Part shown: in pieces, positions 1 through 6,618 of the stretch | Numbering within the stretch: position 1 is the first letter of the stretch | How the letters are laid out: each line of letters begins with the position of its first letter | Position numbers and translations under genes: made by a program | Source of the DNA: Patiriisocius marinistellae | Lineage (GTDB): Bacteria; Bacteroidota; Bacteroidia; Flavobacteriales; Flavobacteriaceae | Direction of reading: 5' to 3' | Length of the DNA: 64,000 nucleotides | Assembly: GCF_009014635.1 (NCBI RefSeq) | Contig: NZ_BKCF01000003.1 | Coordinates: 310,001-374,000 of the forward strand | Notes under the pieces: generated by a model | Seen by the model: the letters and a program-made list of their open reading frames with translations, nothing else | Told to the model about the DNA's origin: nothing | Database searches by the model: none

Positions 1-286
1 AATCTCTTATAAATGTTAAGGCATTTTCATTTCTTCTTAATTTATCTGGATTTATTACACCACCAGGTAACATCAATGCATTATAATCATTTGCATTAAC
101 TTGAGATAATGTTTTATCTACATTATATTCATTACTCCAATTACCATCATTCCAAGATTTTATTTTGCCACTGTTTTCACTAATGATTTCTACTTGAAAT
201 CCTGCAGCTTCCATAGCTTCTTTTGGTGATTTTAACTCAGATTCTTCAAATCCATTTGTTGCTAGTATTGCTATTCTCTTTTTCAT
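1..286 (-). CDS. DJ-1/PfpI family protein (type 1 glutamine amidotransferase-like), 3' end outside window
   Basis: Translating the minus strand from the ATG at 286 gives about 95 residues with no stop before the window edge, so the C-terminal half is missing. The N-terminus reads MKKRIAILATNGFEESEL, followed by an EAMEAAGFQVEIIS stretch and, near residue 75, MLPGGVINPDKLR. This is the Rossmann-like start of DJ-1/PfpI proteins, with the conserved acidic residue of the GFEESE loop. The family includes general stress proteases (YraA/YfkM), deglycases and chaperones. The nucleophilic cysteine lies beyond the visible part, so the catalytic type cannot be judged. The gene points away from the yihY-like gene across a 109-bp gap. 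Confidence 0.8.
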   Translation of the reverse strand, partial: MKKRIAILATNGFEESELKSPKEAMEAAGFQVEIISENSGKIKSWNDGNWSNEYNVDKTLSQVNANDYNALMLPGGVINPDKLRRNENALTFIRD

Positions 287-395
287 AATCTTTTCGTTTT
301 TATTAATACTTTATTTGACTATTTCAAAGATACTTTTTAAGCCTAGTAATCAGTAGGAATTAACGCTAAGGTTATATTAAACTTTGTTAACGAAT

Positions 396-1346
396 TTATA
401 ATGAGGTTTTATCTTTTTCTTGATTATGTTGCATTTCGGCAGCTGCCTTATAAGATTTGAGATCAGATAGCTCTCGAGCATACGAAATAGTAGCGTCATT
501 AGTGGGCTCAACTATTATATTGCGGTGATTTGTCCACACTACGGTAAATGAAGCACCAAAAAATAAAATAAGACAAGAATAATAAACCCACAATAATACA
601 AGTACTACACCACTAGCTGCTCCAAATACTGATGCCGGATTAGAGTTTGCAAAATAATAACCTATTCCATATTTACCTAGCAAAAACATGAGGCTGGTTA
701 CTGAGGCGCCCAGAATAGTATATTTCCATTTTAATTTTACATCAGGTAGAATACTAAAAATACTAGCAAATAATGCTGTTATAAAAATTTGCGAGAGTAT
801 GATATTAAATACTTCAACAACAATTGCAGAAGTTTTTGAATAATAAGTACTTAGATAATTACTAAATACATCTATCACTGCAGAAGCTCCTAGCGAAATT
901 AATAAAAGAAAAGCTATTGCAGCTACGAGTCCAAATGCTGTAACTCGTCGTTTCATTGTGTTTATAATAGACTCTGTTTTTGCACGCACTCCCCAAATAG
1001 AATTTAAAGCTTTTTGAAGTTGAAAAAATACTGCTGTCGCACCAAATATCAACATTCCTATTCCTATAATATAAGTTATAGCTCCGCTATCTTCTAACAT
1101 TGCGTTTTTTATCATACCTTCAATTGCTTCTGCACTCCCCTCACCCATTAATACTGATAATTCTTTAGTGAGACTGCCTGTAACGGCCTCTGTTCCAAAA
1201 AAAATACCAGCCACCGAAACACTAATCATTAACACAGATGGTAAAGAAAATAAAGCATAATATGCAATGATAGCACTTGTAGCCCAAGGATCTATACTAT
1301 CCCAATGGCTATAGGTATCCTTTAGCAATTTGAAAATTTTTTTCAT
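396..1346 (-). CDS. YihY/BrkB family inner-membrane protein
   Basis: A 316-residue protein with about six hydrophobic segments (roughly residues 28-50, 90-110, 135-160, 178-200, 212-232 and 245-270) and a short charged C-terminal tail. The conserved N-terminal stretch (DPWATSAIIAYYALFSLPS) and the central FGATAVFFQLQKALNSIWGV region are typical of the YihY/BrkB family. That family was once called RNase BN, but this is now considered a misassignment; its members are integral membrane proteins of unclear, possibly transport, function. The start codon overlaps the stop of the DinB-like gene in an ATGA, so the two are translationally coupled. Family assignment is firm, function is not. Confidence 0.9.
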   Translation of the reverse strand: MKKIFKLLKDTYSHWDSIDPWATSAIIAYYALFSLPSVLMISVSVAGIFFGTEAVTGSLTKELSVLMGEGSAEAIEGMIKNAMLEDSGAITYIIGIGMLIFGATAVFFQLQKALNSIWGVRAKTESIINTMKRRVTAFGLVAAIAFLLLISLGASAVIDVFSNYLSTYYSKTSAIVVEVFNIILSQIFITALFASIFSILPDVKLKWKYTILGASVTSLMFLLGKYGIGYYFANSNPASVFGAASGVVLVLLWVYYSCLILFFGASFTVVWTNHRNIIVEPTNDATISYARELSDLKSYKAAAEMQHNQEKDKTSL

Positions 1347-1858
1347 AAATAACGTTCTTTAATTACATTACAATGGTGTAGCTCATGACCGCAAATAATA
1401 AAACCCGCTGCAGCTACAGAAAGATCTCCGCCACTTGCAATCCCTTTATTCTTTAAAACATTTTCACTCATACCTTTGAACAAAAGTAATGTGGATGTTC
1501 TATTTGCTATGTACTCTTTAATCAAAACATCCATTTCTTTATCATTTGCATAACTATTTGCAACATAAATATCTTGATCAAAACCACTTAGAACCTCTCC
1601 TGGATTTCTAGCAAAAGTTAAAGCTCTATAAGCAAAAACACGTTCGGTATCTATAAGATGTAATAAGATTTCTTTAGGAGTCCACTTTTCTTGATCATAA
1701 CGATATTCATGAATATCAATTGGCAGTTTTTCAAAAAAAGCAACAGTTTCTAACATTCCATCAGCTAATAACTGTAATAAAGAAACTTCTTTATTTAAAA
1801 AAATATAATTCTTATAATAAGGTAAGTAATCTGAAGACAATAATTGTGAGATATTCAT
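1343..1858 (-). CDS. DinB-like family metal-binding protein
   Basis: A 171-residue protein with the four-helix-bundle pattern of DinB/YfiT-like proteins. Candidate metal ligands are His in EILLHLIDTERVF (about residue 67) and the two His of the C-terminal CGHELHHCNVIKERYL segment (about residues 157 and 161), which match the usual three-histidine site. Members of this superfamily are often thiol transferases or hydrolases using a metal; the substrate here is unknown. It is the first gene of a two-gene unit with the downstream YihY-like gene (4-bp ATGA overlap). No signal peptide, so probably cytoplasmic. Confidence 0.85.
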   Translation of the reverse strand: MNISQLLSSDYLPYYKNYIFLNKEVSLLQLLADGMLETVAFFEKLPIDIHEYRYDQEKWTPKEILLHLIDTERVFAYRALTFARNPGEVLSGFDQDIYVANSYANDKEMDVLIKEYIANRTSTLLLFKGMSENVLKNKGIASGGDLSVAAAGFIICGHELHHCNVIKERYL

Positions 1859-1901
1859 TTTAAAATAAATACGTTTATAATTCTGTATCGCTAAGATAAA
1901 A

Positions 1902-1929
1902 AAACCCTTTGCTGTTATGCAAAGGGTTT
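1902..1929 (-). terminator. Rho-independent terminator after the Lrp-type gene
   Basis: Stem AAACCCTTTGC / GCAAAGGGTTT around a 6-nt loop, followed on the minus strand by a run of T. It ends the Lrp-type gene and lies just upstream of the DinB-like start. Confidence 0.8.
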
Positions 1930-1952
1930 AAATCTAAATTAATGTTAATTGT

Positions 1953-2429
1953 TTAGAGTGTTCTAAAAATAGAATGCATTAAGCGTTTTTTATCATTTAT
2001 ACTTTCCTCTAAAGAGATCATTGTTTCGGTTCTCGTAACCCCTTCTATATCATCGATTGCATAAATAACATCTTTTGCATGACTCGTGTTTTTTGCTCTA
2101 ATTTTACAAAAAATATTGAACTTTCCAGTAGTTACGTGTGCTACAGTAACAAATGGAATTTCACTTATACGCTCTAACACAAACTGCGTTTGTGAAGTTT
2201 TCTGTAAATAGATACCCACATACGCTATAAATGAATATCCTAATTTTTCATAATCTAATCGAAGTGAAGAGCCAGTGATAATACCCGCTTCTTCCATTTT
2301 TTTTACTCTTACATGAACTGTACCCGCAGAAATACCGTGTTTTTTAGCAATATCTGTAAAAGGAGTTCTTGTGTTTTCAATAAGCATATCTAAAATGCTC
2401 TGGTCTGTCTGATCTAATTTAAATTTCAT
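1953..2429 (-). CDS. Lrp/AsnC family transcriptional regulator
   Basis: A 158-residue protein of the usual Lrp/AsnC length. Residues 1-60 form the winged helix-turn-helix (LDQTDQSILDMLIENTRTPF, then GISAGTVHVRVKKMEEAGII); residues 65-145 form the RAM/AsnC effector domain (AYVGIYLQK, VTTGKFNIFCKI, IDDIEGVTRTETMISLEE). Such proteins are octameric regulators that usually sense amino acids. It is transcribed alone, with its own promoter upstream and a terminator downstream. The divergent or target genes are not evident; the M14 carboxypeptidase upstream is a possible but unproven target. Confidence 0.93.
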   Translation of the reverse strand: MKFKLDQTDQSILDMLIENTRTPFTDIAKKHGISAGTVHVRVKKMEEAGIITGSSLRLDYEKLGYSFIAYVGIYLQKTSQTQFVLERISEIPFVTVAHVTTGKFNIFCKIRAKNTSHAKDVIYAIDDIEGVTRTETMISLEESINDKKRLMHSIFRTL

Positions 2430-2448
2430 TTGTAGGTTTTGGTACTTA

Positions 2449-2481
2449 CAAAAGTATAATTTTAAAACATTGAGAAACCAA
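2449..2481 (-). promoter_or_regulatory. Bacteroidota-type promoter of the Lrp-type gene
   Basis: On the minus strand TTG (2481-2479), a 22-bp spacer and TACTTTTG (2456-2449) match the -33 TTG / -7 TAnnTTTG promoter of Bacteroidota. The predicted leader is about 13 nt before the ATG at 2429. Confidence 0.65.
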
Positions 2482-2490
2482 ACGACGATG

Positions 2491-3633
2491 TTAAATTAAC
2501 ATTAAATTGTTCCGTTTATCGAAAATAGATGTAACTTTTTTGCCAATATGTAATTTTTCTTGCGAATTTATCAAAACAGAACCTCCTTCAAGGTTAAAAG
2601 TTTGATGGCCTAGCTTTTCATTTTTCTCATTAATACTATCAATAACCAACTCAAAAGTCACCTTCCCTCTCGTTAAAACCTCTCTATATTGCAAACATAT
2701 TTGACTTGATGGCTTTTCATTAGAAATGTAAACATTATTTAAAACTACATCATTAAAAATTTTTTCGTTTTCAGGAATTTTAAAATAGTGTTCTTTACTT
2801 TTTACTTCGGAAAAGTGACTAATATTAAACATAGCAGCTAAAGCATAAAAAATATAACTACGGGAAACCTCCCGCTCATAATCATCATTAATATGGCCCG
2901 CTTCAAATAATATAGTAGGAACTCCAGCAGTGGTAAAAAAATCTCCCACACAATTATCGTTATACCCATCATCAAAACGCCCTATATTATCTGGAATTAA
3001 CTCAACTAGTAAATCTATCGACCTATTTATATATGAAATAGCTGTAACCCTCGCTGGTGTAATTGTCCTTTTTTTATTTGCTGCGGGCGCTAAAAAGGAA
3101 ATTGTTGCAGGAAATTTTCCGTTTAATCCAAAAATACTCCGTTGATCATGCATATTTAAACACAAATCTGGTTTAAGTTCTTCAAACACTTTCCTTAACA
3201 CCCTACTTTCTTTTTGCGAAAGGTTTTTAGCATCCCTATTTAAATCTACCTCATTAGCATTTTCACGTGTATTGAGTTTTGCTCCATCAGGATTTAAAAT
3301 AGGAATTATTGTAAATGAATATGACTTTAAAAATATTTCTACTTCCTTCAGAAATATACCTGGATAAGAAATTAATTTTAAAAAGTCAAAAATAGCCTTT
3401 GTTGTTGTTGATTCGTTACCGTGCATTTGTGACCAAACCAAAACTTTTTTAGTACCAGTTCCAAGCCTTATTATCGGTATTTTAAAATCATTTTCAGAAG
3501 TTCCCGCAACATTAATATCGAAAAAAGTGGAGTAAGAATCTAACAAGTTTTCAATATGGTTTAAGGTTAAATATCTCCCCGAAAGTGATGCTTCAAAATT
3601 ATCTTTATACCAATCTATAATCTTCATAACCAT
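2491..3633 (-). CDS. M14 family zinc carboxypeptidase-like protein
   Basis: A 380-residue protein with the M14 metallopeptidase signature: zinc ligands His71 and Glu74 in QMHGNES, third ligand His at about 162 in CLNMHDQR, the substrate-binding NPDGAKLNTR and DLNRD segments (about residues 117-135), and the catalytic Glu in FEAGH near residue 246. About 100 C-terminal residues follow the catalytic domain. No clear signal peptide is visible, suggesting a cytoplasmic enzyme cutting C-terminal residues from peptides or cell-wall fragments. An alternative start is the second Met (MKIIDWY). It is divergent from the XRE regulator, with palindromic operator-like sites directly upstream of its start, so that regulator probably controls it. 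Confidence 0.88.
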   Translation of the reverse strand: MVMKIIDWYKDNFEASLSGRYLTLNHIENLLDSYSTFFDINVAGTSENDFKIPIIRLGTGTKKVLVWSQMHGNESTTTKAIFDFLKLISYPGIFLKEVEIFLKSYSFTIIPILNPDGAKLNTRENANEVDLNRDAKNLSQKESRVLRKVFEELKPDLCLNMHDQRSIFGLNGKFPATISFLAPAANKKRTITPARVTAISYINRSIDLLVELIPDNIGRFDDGYNDNCVGDFFTTAGVPTILFEAGHINDDYEREVSRSYIFYALAAMFNISHFSEVKSKEHYFKIPENEKIFNDVVLNNVYISNEKPSSQICLQYREVLTRGKVTFELVIDSINEKNEKLGHQTFNLEGGSVLINSQEKLHIGKKVTSIFDKRNNLMLI

Positions 3634-3640
3634 AATAGTA

Positions 3641-3892
3641 AATTACAAATGTAAACATACTATTGTTTACATTTGTAAACAGGTTGATTTGTCTTATTGG
3701 GTATTGTTGTAAACAAATTATCCAGTTGAAGCTGTAAGTTTTGTAACAAATAAACAAGTAAACAAAAAATAGCACATAAATTATTTGATTTCAGTTATTT
3801 ATATTTATTTATATAAAGTGATAGTTGTGGTGTTATTTGATATTCTAAGAATATTTACTTATAATTAATGTAATTAATTTACATTTGTAACG
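3641..3892. promoter_or_regulatory. Operator-like palindromes between the M14 peptidase and the XRE regulator
   Basis: A perfect 7-bp inverted repeat with 2-bp spacer, GTTTACATTTGTAAAC, lies at 3665-3680. Near copies lie at 3641-3656 (14 of 16 positions in reverse orientation) and 3877-3892 (13 of 16), and half sites TGTAAAC/GTAAAC lie at about 3708-3714 and 3757-3763. The first two sites are centred 24 bp apart beside the M14 start; the last is 27 bp upstream of the XRE start. TTATTTGAT also repeats at 3781, 3833 and 3893. The arrangement fits a repressor controlling both itself and its divergent neighbour. Confidence 0.6.
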
Positions 3893-3918
3893 TTATTTGA
3901 TTTTAAGACAACATTACA

Positions 3919-4407
3919 ATGGTAAACAGCTCACAATTTTCTAAAAGACTACAAAAAATACTAGATTATTACGGTGTTTCTGCGACTGCATTTTCTGAAA
4001 TTATCAGTTTTAATCGCTCTACAATTTCTCACTTATTATCCGGTAGAAATAAGCCAAGTTTAGAATTTGTGATGAAGGTTTTAGAGGCTTATCCCGAAGT
4101 AGAATTATACTGGTTATTAAATGGAAAAGGAACCTTCCCTTCCACTCAAAAAAATGAAGTTTCAAAAATTTCAGATACACTTCAAAAACCTGAAAGTCAT
4201 CATAATTTTATTTCTGAAAATCATAATGTCAATCAAAAAAAAATTTCAGAAGTTCCAAAAAATTTTGAAAATAGTTTAAATCCTATTTCAGGAAAATCTA
4301 AAAATGGCGTATATGAAATTTCAGAAGAGAAAAAATTAAATAGCGTACCTATCGATCGTATTGTAATCTTCTACAAAGACGGTACTTTCTCTGAATTTAA
4401 AAATTAG
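3919..4407 (+). CDS. XRE family helix-turn-helix transcriptional regulator
   Basis: A 162-residue protein. Residues 8-70 form a Cro/CI-type helix-turn-helix (FSKRLQKILDYYGVSATAFS, then NRSTISHLLSGRNKPSLEFV) followed by the YPEVELYWLLNGKGTF ending common in Bacteroidota XRE proteins. The remaining 90 residues are low-complexity and polar (K/S/N/E-rich, with recurrent ISE/ISD tripeptides), with no recognisable peptidase or ligand domain. Upstream palindromes of GTTTACATTTGTAAAC type suggest autoregulation. Gene context shows no phage genes, so this is probably a chromosomal regulator rather than a prophage repressor. Confidence 0.88.
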   Translation: MVNSSQFSKRLQKILDYYGVSATAFSEIISFNRSTISHLLSGRNKPSLEFVMKVLEAYPEVELYWLLNGKGTFPSTQKNEVSKISDTLQKPESHHNFISENHNVNQKKISEVPKNFENSLNPISGKSKNGVYEISEEKKLNSVPIDRIVIFYKDGTFSEFKN

Positions 4408-4457
4408 TAAGTGGCTTTTTTTAATTGAAATTTCAGAAATTTGTATAAAAATATTTT

Positions 4458-4844
4458 ATGCGTTTTTTTACTATCCTTTTATTTTTGTTGCTATTTACGA
4501 GTTGTTATAATGTAGAACGCAATTGTAGTGACTTTAGAAATGGTTCGTTTGAATTTGAACAACTTTTAGGAACCGAAATAATCACATCTACCTTTACTAG
4601 AAAAGGTGATATTGCTATTGAACATTTTCAAAATAAAGTAGATACGTTTAGTGTGCGCTGGATTAATGATTGCGAATATATAATGCGTAAATTAAATCCG
4701 CAGACGGCTTACGATGAAGAAGCATTGCATTTTAAAATTTTAAGTACTACGAAAGACACATATACTTTTGAATACAAAATGGTTGTTAAAAAAGAAAATC
4801 AAGCGCTCAATGTACAAAAAGGCACTGTACGCAAGGTAAAATAA
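4458..4844 (+). CDS. Small hypothetical lipoprotein
   Basis: A 128-residue protein with a lipoprotein signal peptide: a hydrophobic FFTILLFLLLF core and a lipobox TSC with the lipidated Cys at residue 16. The mature part (CSDFRNGSFEFEQLLGTE..., RWINDCEYIMRKLNP) is small and probably beta-rich, with two further Cys. From memory, similar flavobacterial lipoproteins are sometimes labelled DNA topoisomerase IV in databases; nothing in this sequence supports such a role. It starts 50 bp after the XRE gene and 6 bp before the methyltransferase gene, so it may be co-transcribed with either. Confidence 0.75.
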   Translation: MRFFTILLFLLLFTSCYNVERNCSDFRNGSFEFEQLLGTEIITSTFTRKGDIAIEHFQNKVDTFSVRWINDCEYIMRKLNPQTAYDEEALHFKILSTTKDTYTFEYKMVVKKENQALNVQKGTVRKVK

Positions 4845-4850
4845 ATACTG

Positions 4851-5459
4851 ATGGATGATCTTTCATTAGAGGAATACTGGACAGTTCGTTACAAAGAAGA
4901 CCGTACTGGGTGGGATATTGGCCATATTTCTACACCTTTAAAAGTGTATATTGACCAACTTACTCATAAAGACATGAAGATTTTAACTCCAGGTGCTGGT
5001 AATGGCTATGAAGCTGAGTATTTATTTAAGAATGGTTTTAGGAATGTAAATATTTTAGATATTTCTGAGACTCCACTTAAATCGTTTTCGCTTAGAAATC
5101 CAGATTTTCCTAAAAATCAACTTATCCATGATGATTTCTTCAAGCATAATAATAGTTATGATCTTATTATTGAACAAACTTTTTTCTGCTCTTTTACACC
5201 AACAACAAAAAACAGGAAAGCATATGCTAAAAAAGTTAGCGAATTACTTGTAGATAAAGGCAAACTAGTTGGCTTATGGTTTGATTTTCCATTGACAGAA
5301 GATGTTGAAAAAAGACCTTTTGGAGGGAGCAAAACTGAATACCTAAGTTATTTTAAGCCTTTTTTTAAAGTTATAACATTTGAGACTGCTTATAATTCAA
5401 TACTAAAAAGATCAGGCAATGAGTTGTTTGGAGTTTTTGTAAAATCTGTTTCTATATAA
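4851..5459 (+). CDS. TPMT-family SAM-dependent methyltransferase
   Basis: A 202-residue protein starting with LEEYWTVRYKEDRTGWDIG, the hallmark N-terminus of thiopurine S-methyltransferase-like enzymes, followed by the SAM-binding segment KILTPGAGNGYEAEYL (about residues 43-58) and an acidic motif (NILDISETPL). The family transfers methyl groups to thiol, halide or other small substrates; the substrate here is not predictable. Cytoplasmic. It starts 6 bp after the lipoprotein stop and is followed 27 bp later by a GNAT gene, so the three probably share a transcript. Confidence 0.88.
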   Translation: MDDLSLEEYWTVRYKEDRTGWDIGHISTPLKVYIDQLTHKDMKILTPGAGNGYEAEYLFKNGFRNVNILDISETPLKSFSLRNPDFPKNQLIHDDFFKHNNSYDLIIEQTFFCSFTPTTKNRKAYAKKVSELLVDKGKLVGLWFDFPLTEDVEKRPFGGSKTEYLSYFKPFFKVITFETAYNSILKRSGNELFGVFVKSVSI

Positions 5460-5486
5460 CTTATTCTTAATGCCTACATTTGATGT

Positions 5487-6038
5487 ATGGCTCATAGCAC
5501 ATTGCAATCTGACAGAATTAATTTAAGACTTGTATTTTTGTCTGACTTAAATGCTATTCACGAACTTCATCTTTTTCCAGAGGTGGATGAATTTAATACA
5601 CTCGGAATACCAACAGAGATCAATGAAACTAGAATTGTTGTTGATTCTTGGATCTATTCAAACAACAAACATCAAATAGAAAATTATACCTTTATTATTG
5701 AGGAGACTAAGGCCAAGAGTTTTATAGGAACCATAGGTTTAAAATTATGGAATAAAAAAAATAATAAAGGTGAAGTTTGGTACAAAATACATCCTAAATA
5801 CTGGAACAAAGGCTTTGCAACCGAAGCTGTAAATCTAATCCTTGATTATGGATTTGACGAGCTTAATTTACATAGAATTCAAGCGGGATGTGCTGTAGAA
5901 AATATAGCCTCCATTAAAGTTTTAGAAAAAGTAGGGATGATAAAAGAGGGTCGTGGCAGAAAAGTATTGCCGTTAAAAAATGGCTGGTCAGATAATTTTG
6001 AATATTCAATTCTCGAAACAGACCCACGAAAAAAATAA
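5487..6038 (+). CDS. GNAT family N-acetyltransferase (RimJ/RimL type)
   Basis: A 183-residue protein with the RimJ/RimL-like GNAT layout: SDRINLRLVFLSDLNAI at the start, FIGTIGLKLWNKKNNKGEVWYKIHPKYW strands, the acetyl-CoA pyrophosphate loop NKGFATEAV (about residues 111-119), and the C-terminal LHRIQAG...ASIKVLEKVGMIKEGR segment. It probably acetylates an N-terminal or side-chain amine; the substrate is unknown. Last of a run of plus-strand genes, converging on mscL with 27 bp between the stops. Confidence 0.88.
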   Translation: MAHSTLQSDRINLRLVFLSDLNAIHELHLFPEVDEFNTLGIPTEINETRIVVDSWIYSNNKHQIENYTFIIEETKAKSFIGTIGLKLWNKKNNKGEVWYKIHPKYWNKGFATEAVNLILDYGFDELNLHRIQAGCAVENIASIKVLEKVGMIKEGRGRKVLPLKNGWSDNFEYSILETDPRKK

Positions 6039-6065
6039 GGTTTTACACTAAACTATTGTAAATTA

Positions 6066-6497
6066 TTAATCTTTTTTCTTTTTTAACATCGCATTTTGTT
6101 CTTCCATTAACTTTTCAATATTAGAAAGCAGCTCAATGTTTTTTGGCGTTACAACCTCTTTGTTTTTTGGGTCTTCTGCTTTTTCTTTAAAACGATTTAT
6201 AAATTTAATCACTAAAAATATAGTAAAAGCGATAACGAGAAAATCAATCATGACTTCTATAAGCTCTCCATAACCTATAGCAATTTCTTTAACCTCACCT
6301 TCTGCTTCTTTAAGCACATATTTTCTATCTGCAAAATTGACTCCATCTGTCATTAACGACAATGGTGGCATGACTACTTTTTTTACTATTGTATTAACAA
6401 CATTATTAAAGGCAGTACCTATGATGATACCAACCGCCATGTCAATCATATTGCCTTTTACAGCAAAGTTTTTAAACTCTTGTAATAATCCAGCCAT
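6066..6497 (-). CDS. mscL: Large-conductance mechanosensitive channel MscL
   Basis: A 143-residue protein, the usual MscL length. It starts with LLQEFKNFAVKGNMIDMAVGIIIGTAFNNVV, the amphipathic N-terminal helix and first pore-lining helix, and has a second membrane helix around residues 78-100 (IEVMIDFLVIAFTIFLVIKFIN) and a charged C-terminal helix. The homopentamer opens under membrane tension to release solutes on osmotic downshock. A short inverted repeat (GATACA / TGTATC, 6525-6540) lies upstream. Single gene, facing away from the parC terminator. Confidence 0.95.
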   Translation of the reverse strand: MAGLLQEFKNFAVKGNMIDMAVGIIIGTAFNNVVNTIVKKVVMPPLSLMTDGVNFADRKYVLKEAEGEVKEIAIGYGELIEVMIDFLVIAFTIFLVIKFINRFKEKAEDPKNKEVVTPKNIELLSNIEKLMEEQNAMLKKKKD

Positions 6498-6550
6498 ACC
6501 TTTAAATTTTATCTTATAAATAGAGATACAAAAATGTATCTTTTGAAAAA

Positions 6551-6592
6551 TAGATTACGTTAAGGGAATTATAATTCTCTTAACGTAATCTA
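6551..6592 (-). terminator. Strong terminator after parC
   Basis: A 42-nt near-perfect palindrome (arms TAGATTACGTTAAG / CTTAACGTAATCTA, one imperfect pair near the apex), followed on the minus strand by TTTTT. It lies between the parC stop and the mscL start. Confidence 0.8.
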
Positions 6593-6618
6593 TAAAATTA
6601 AAAAAAATGCATCAATAA

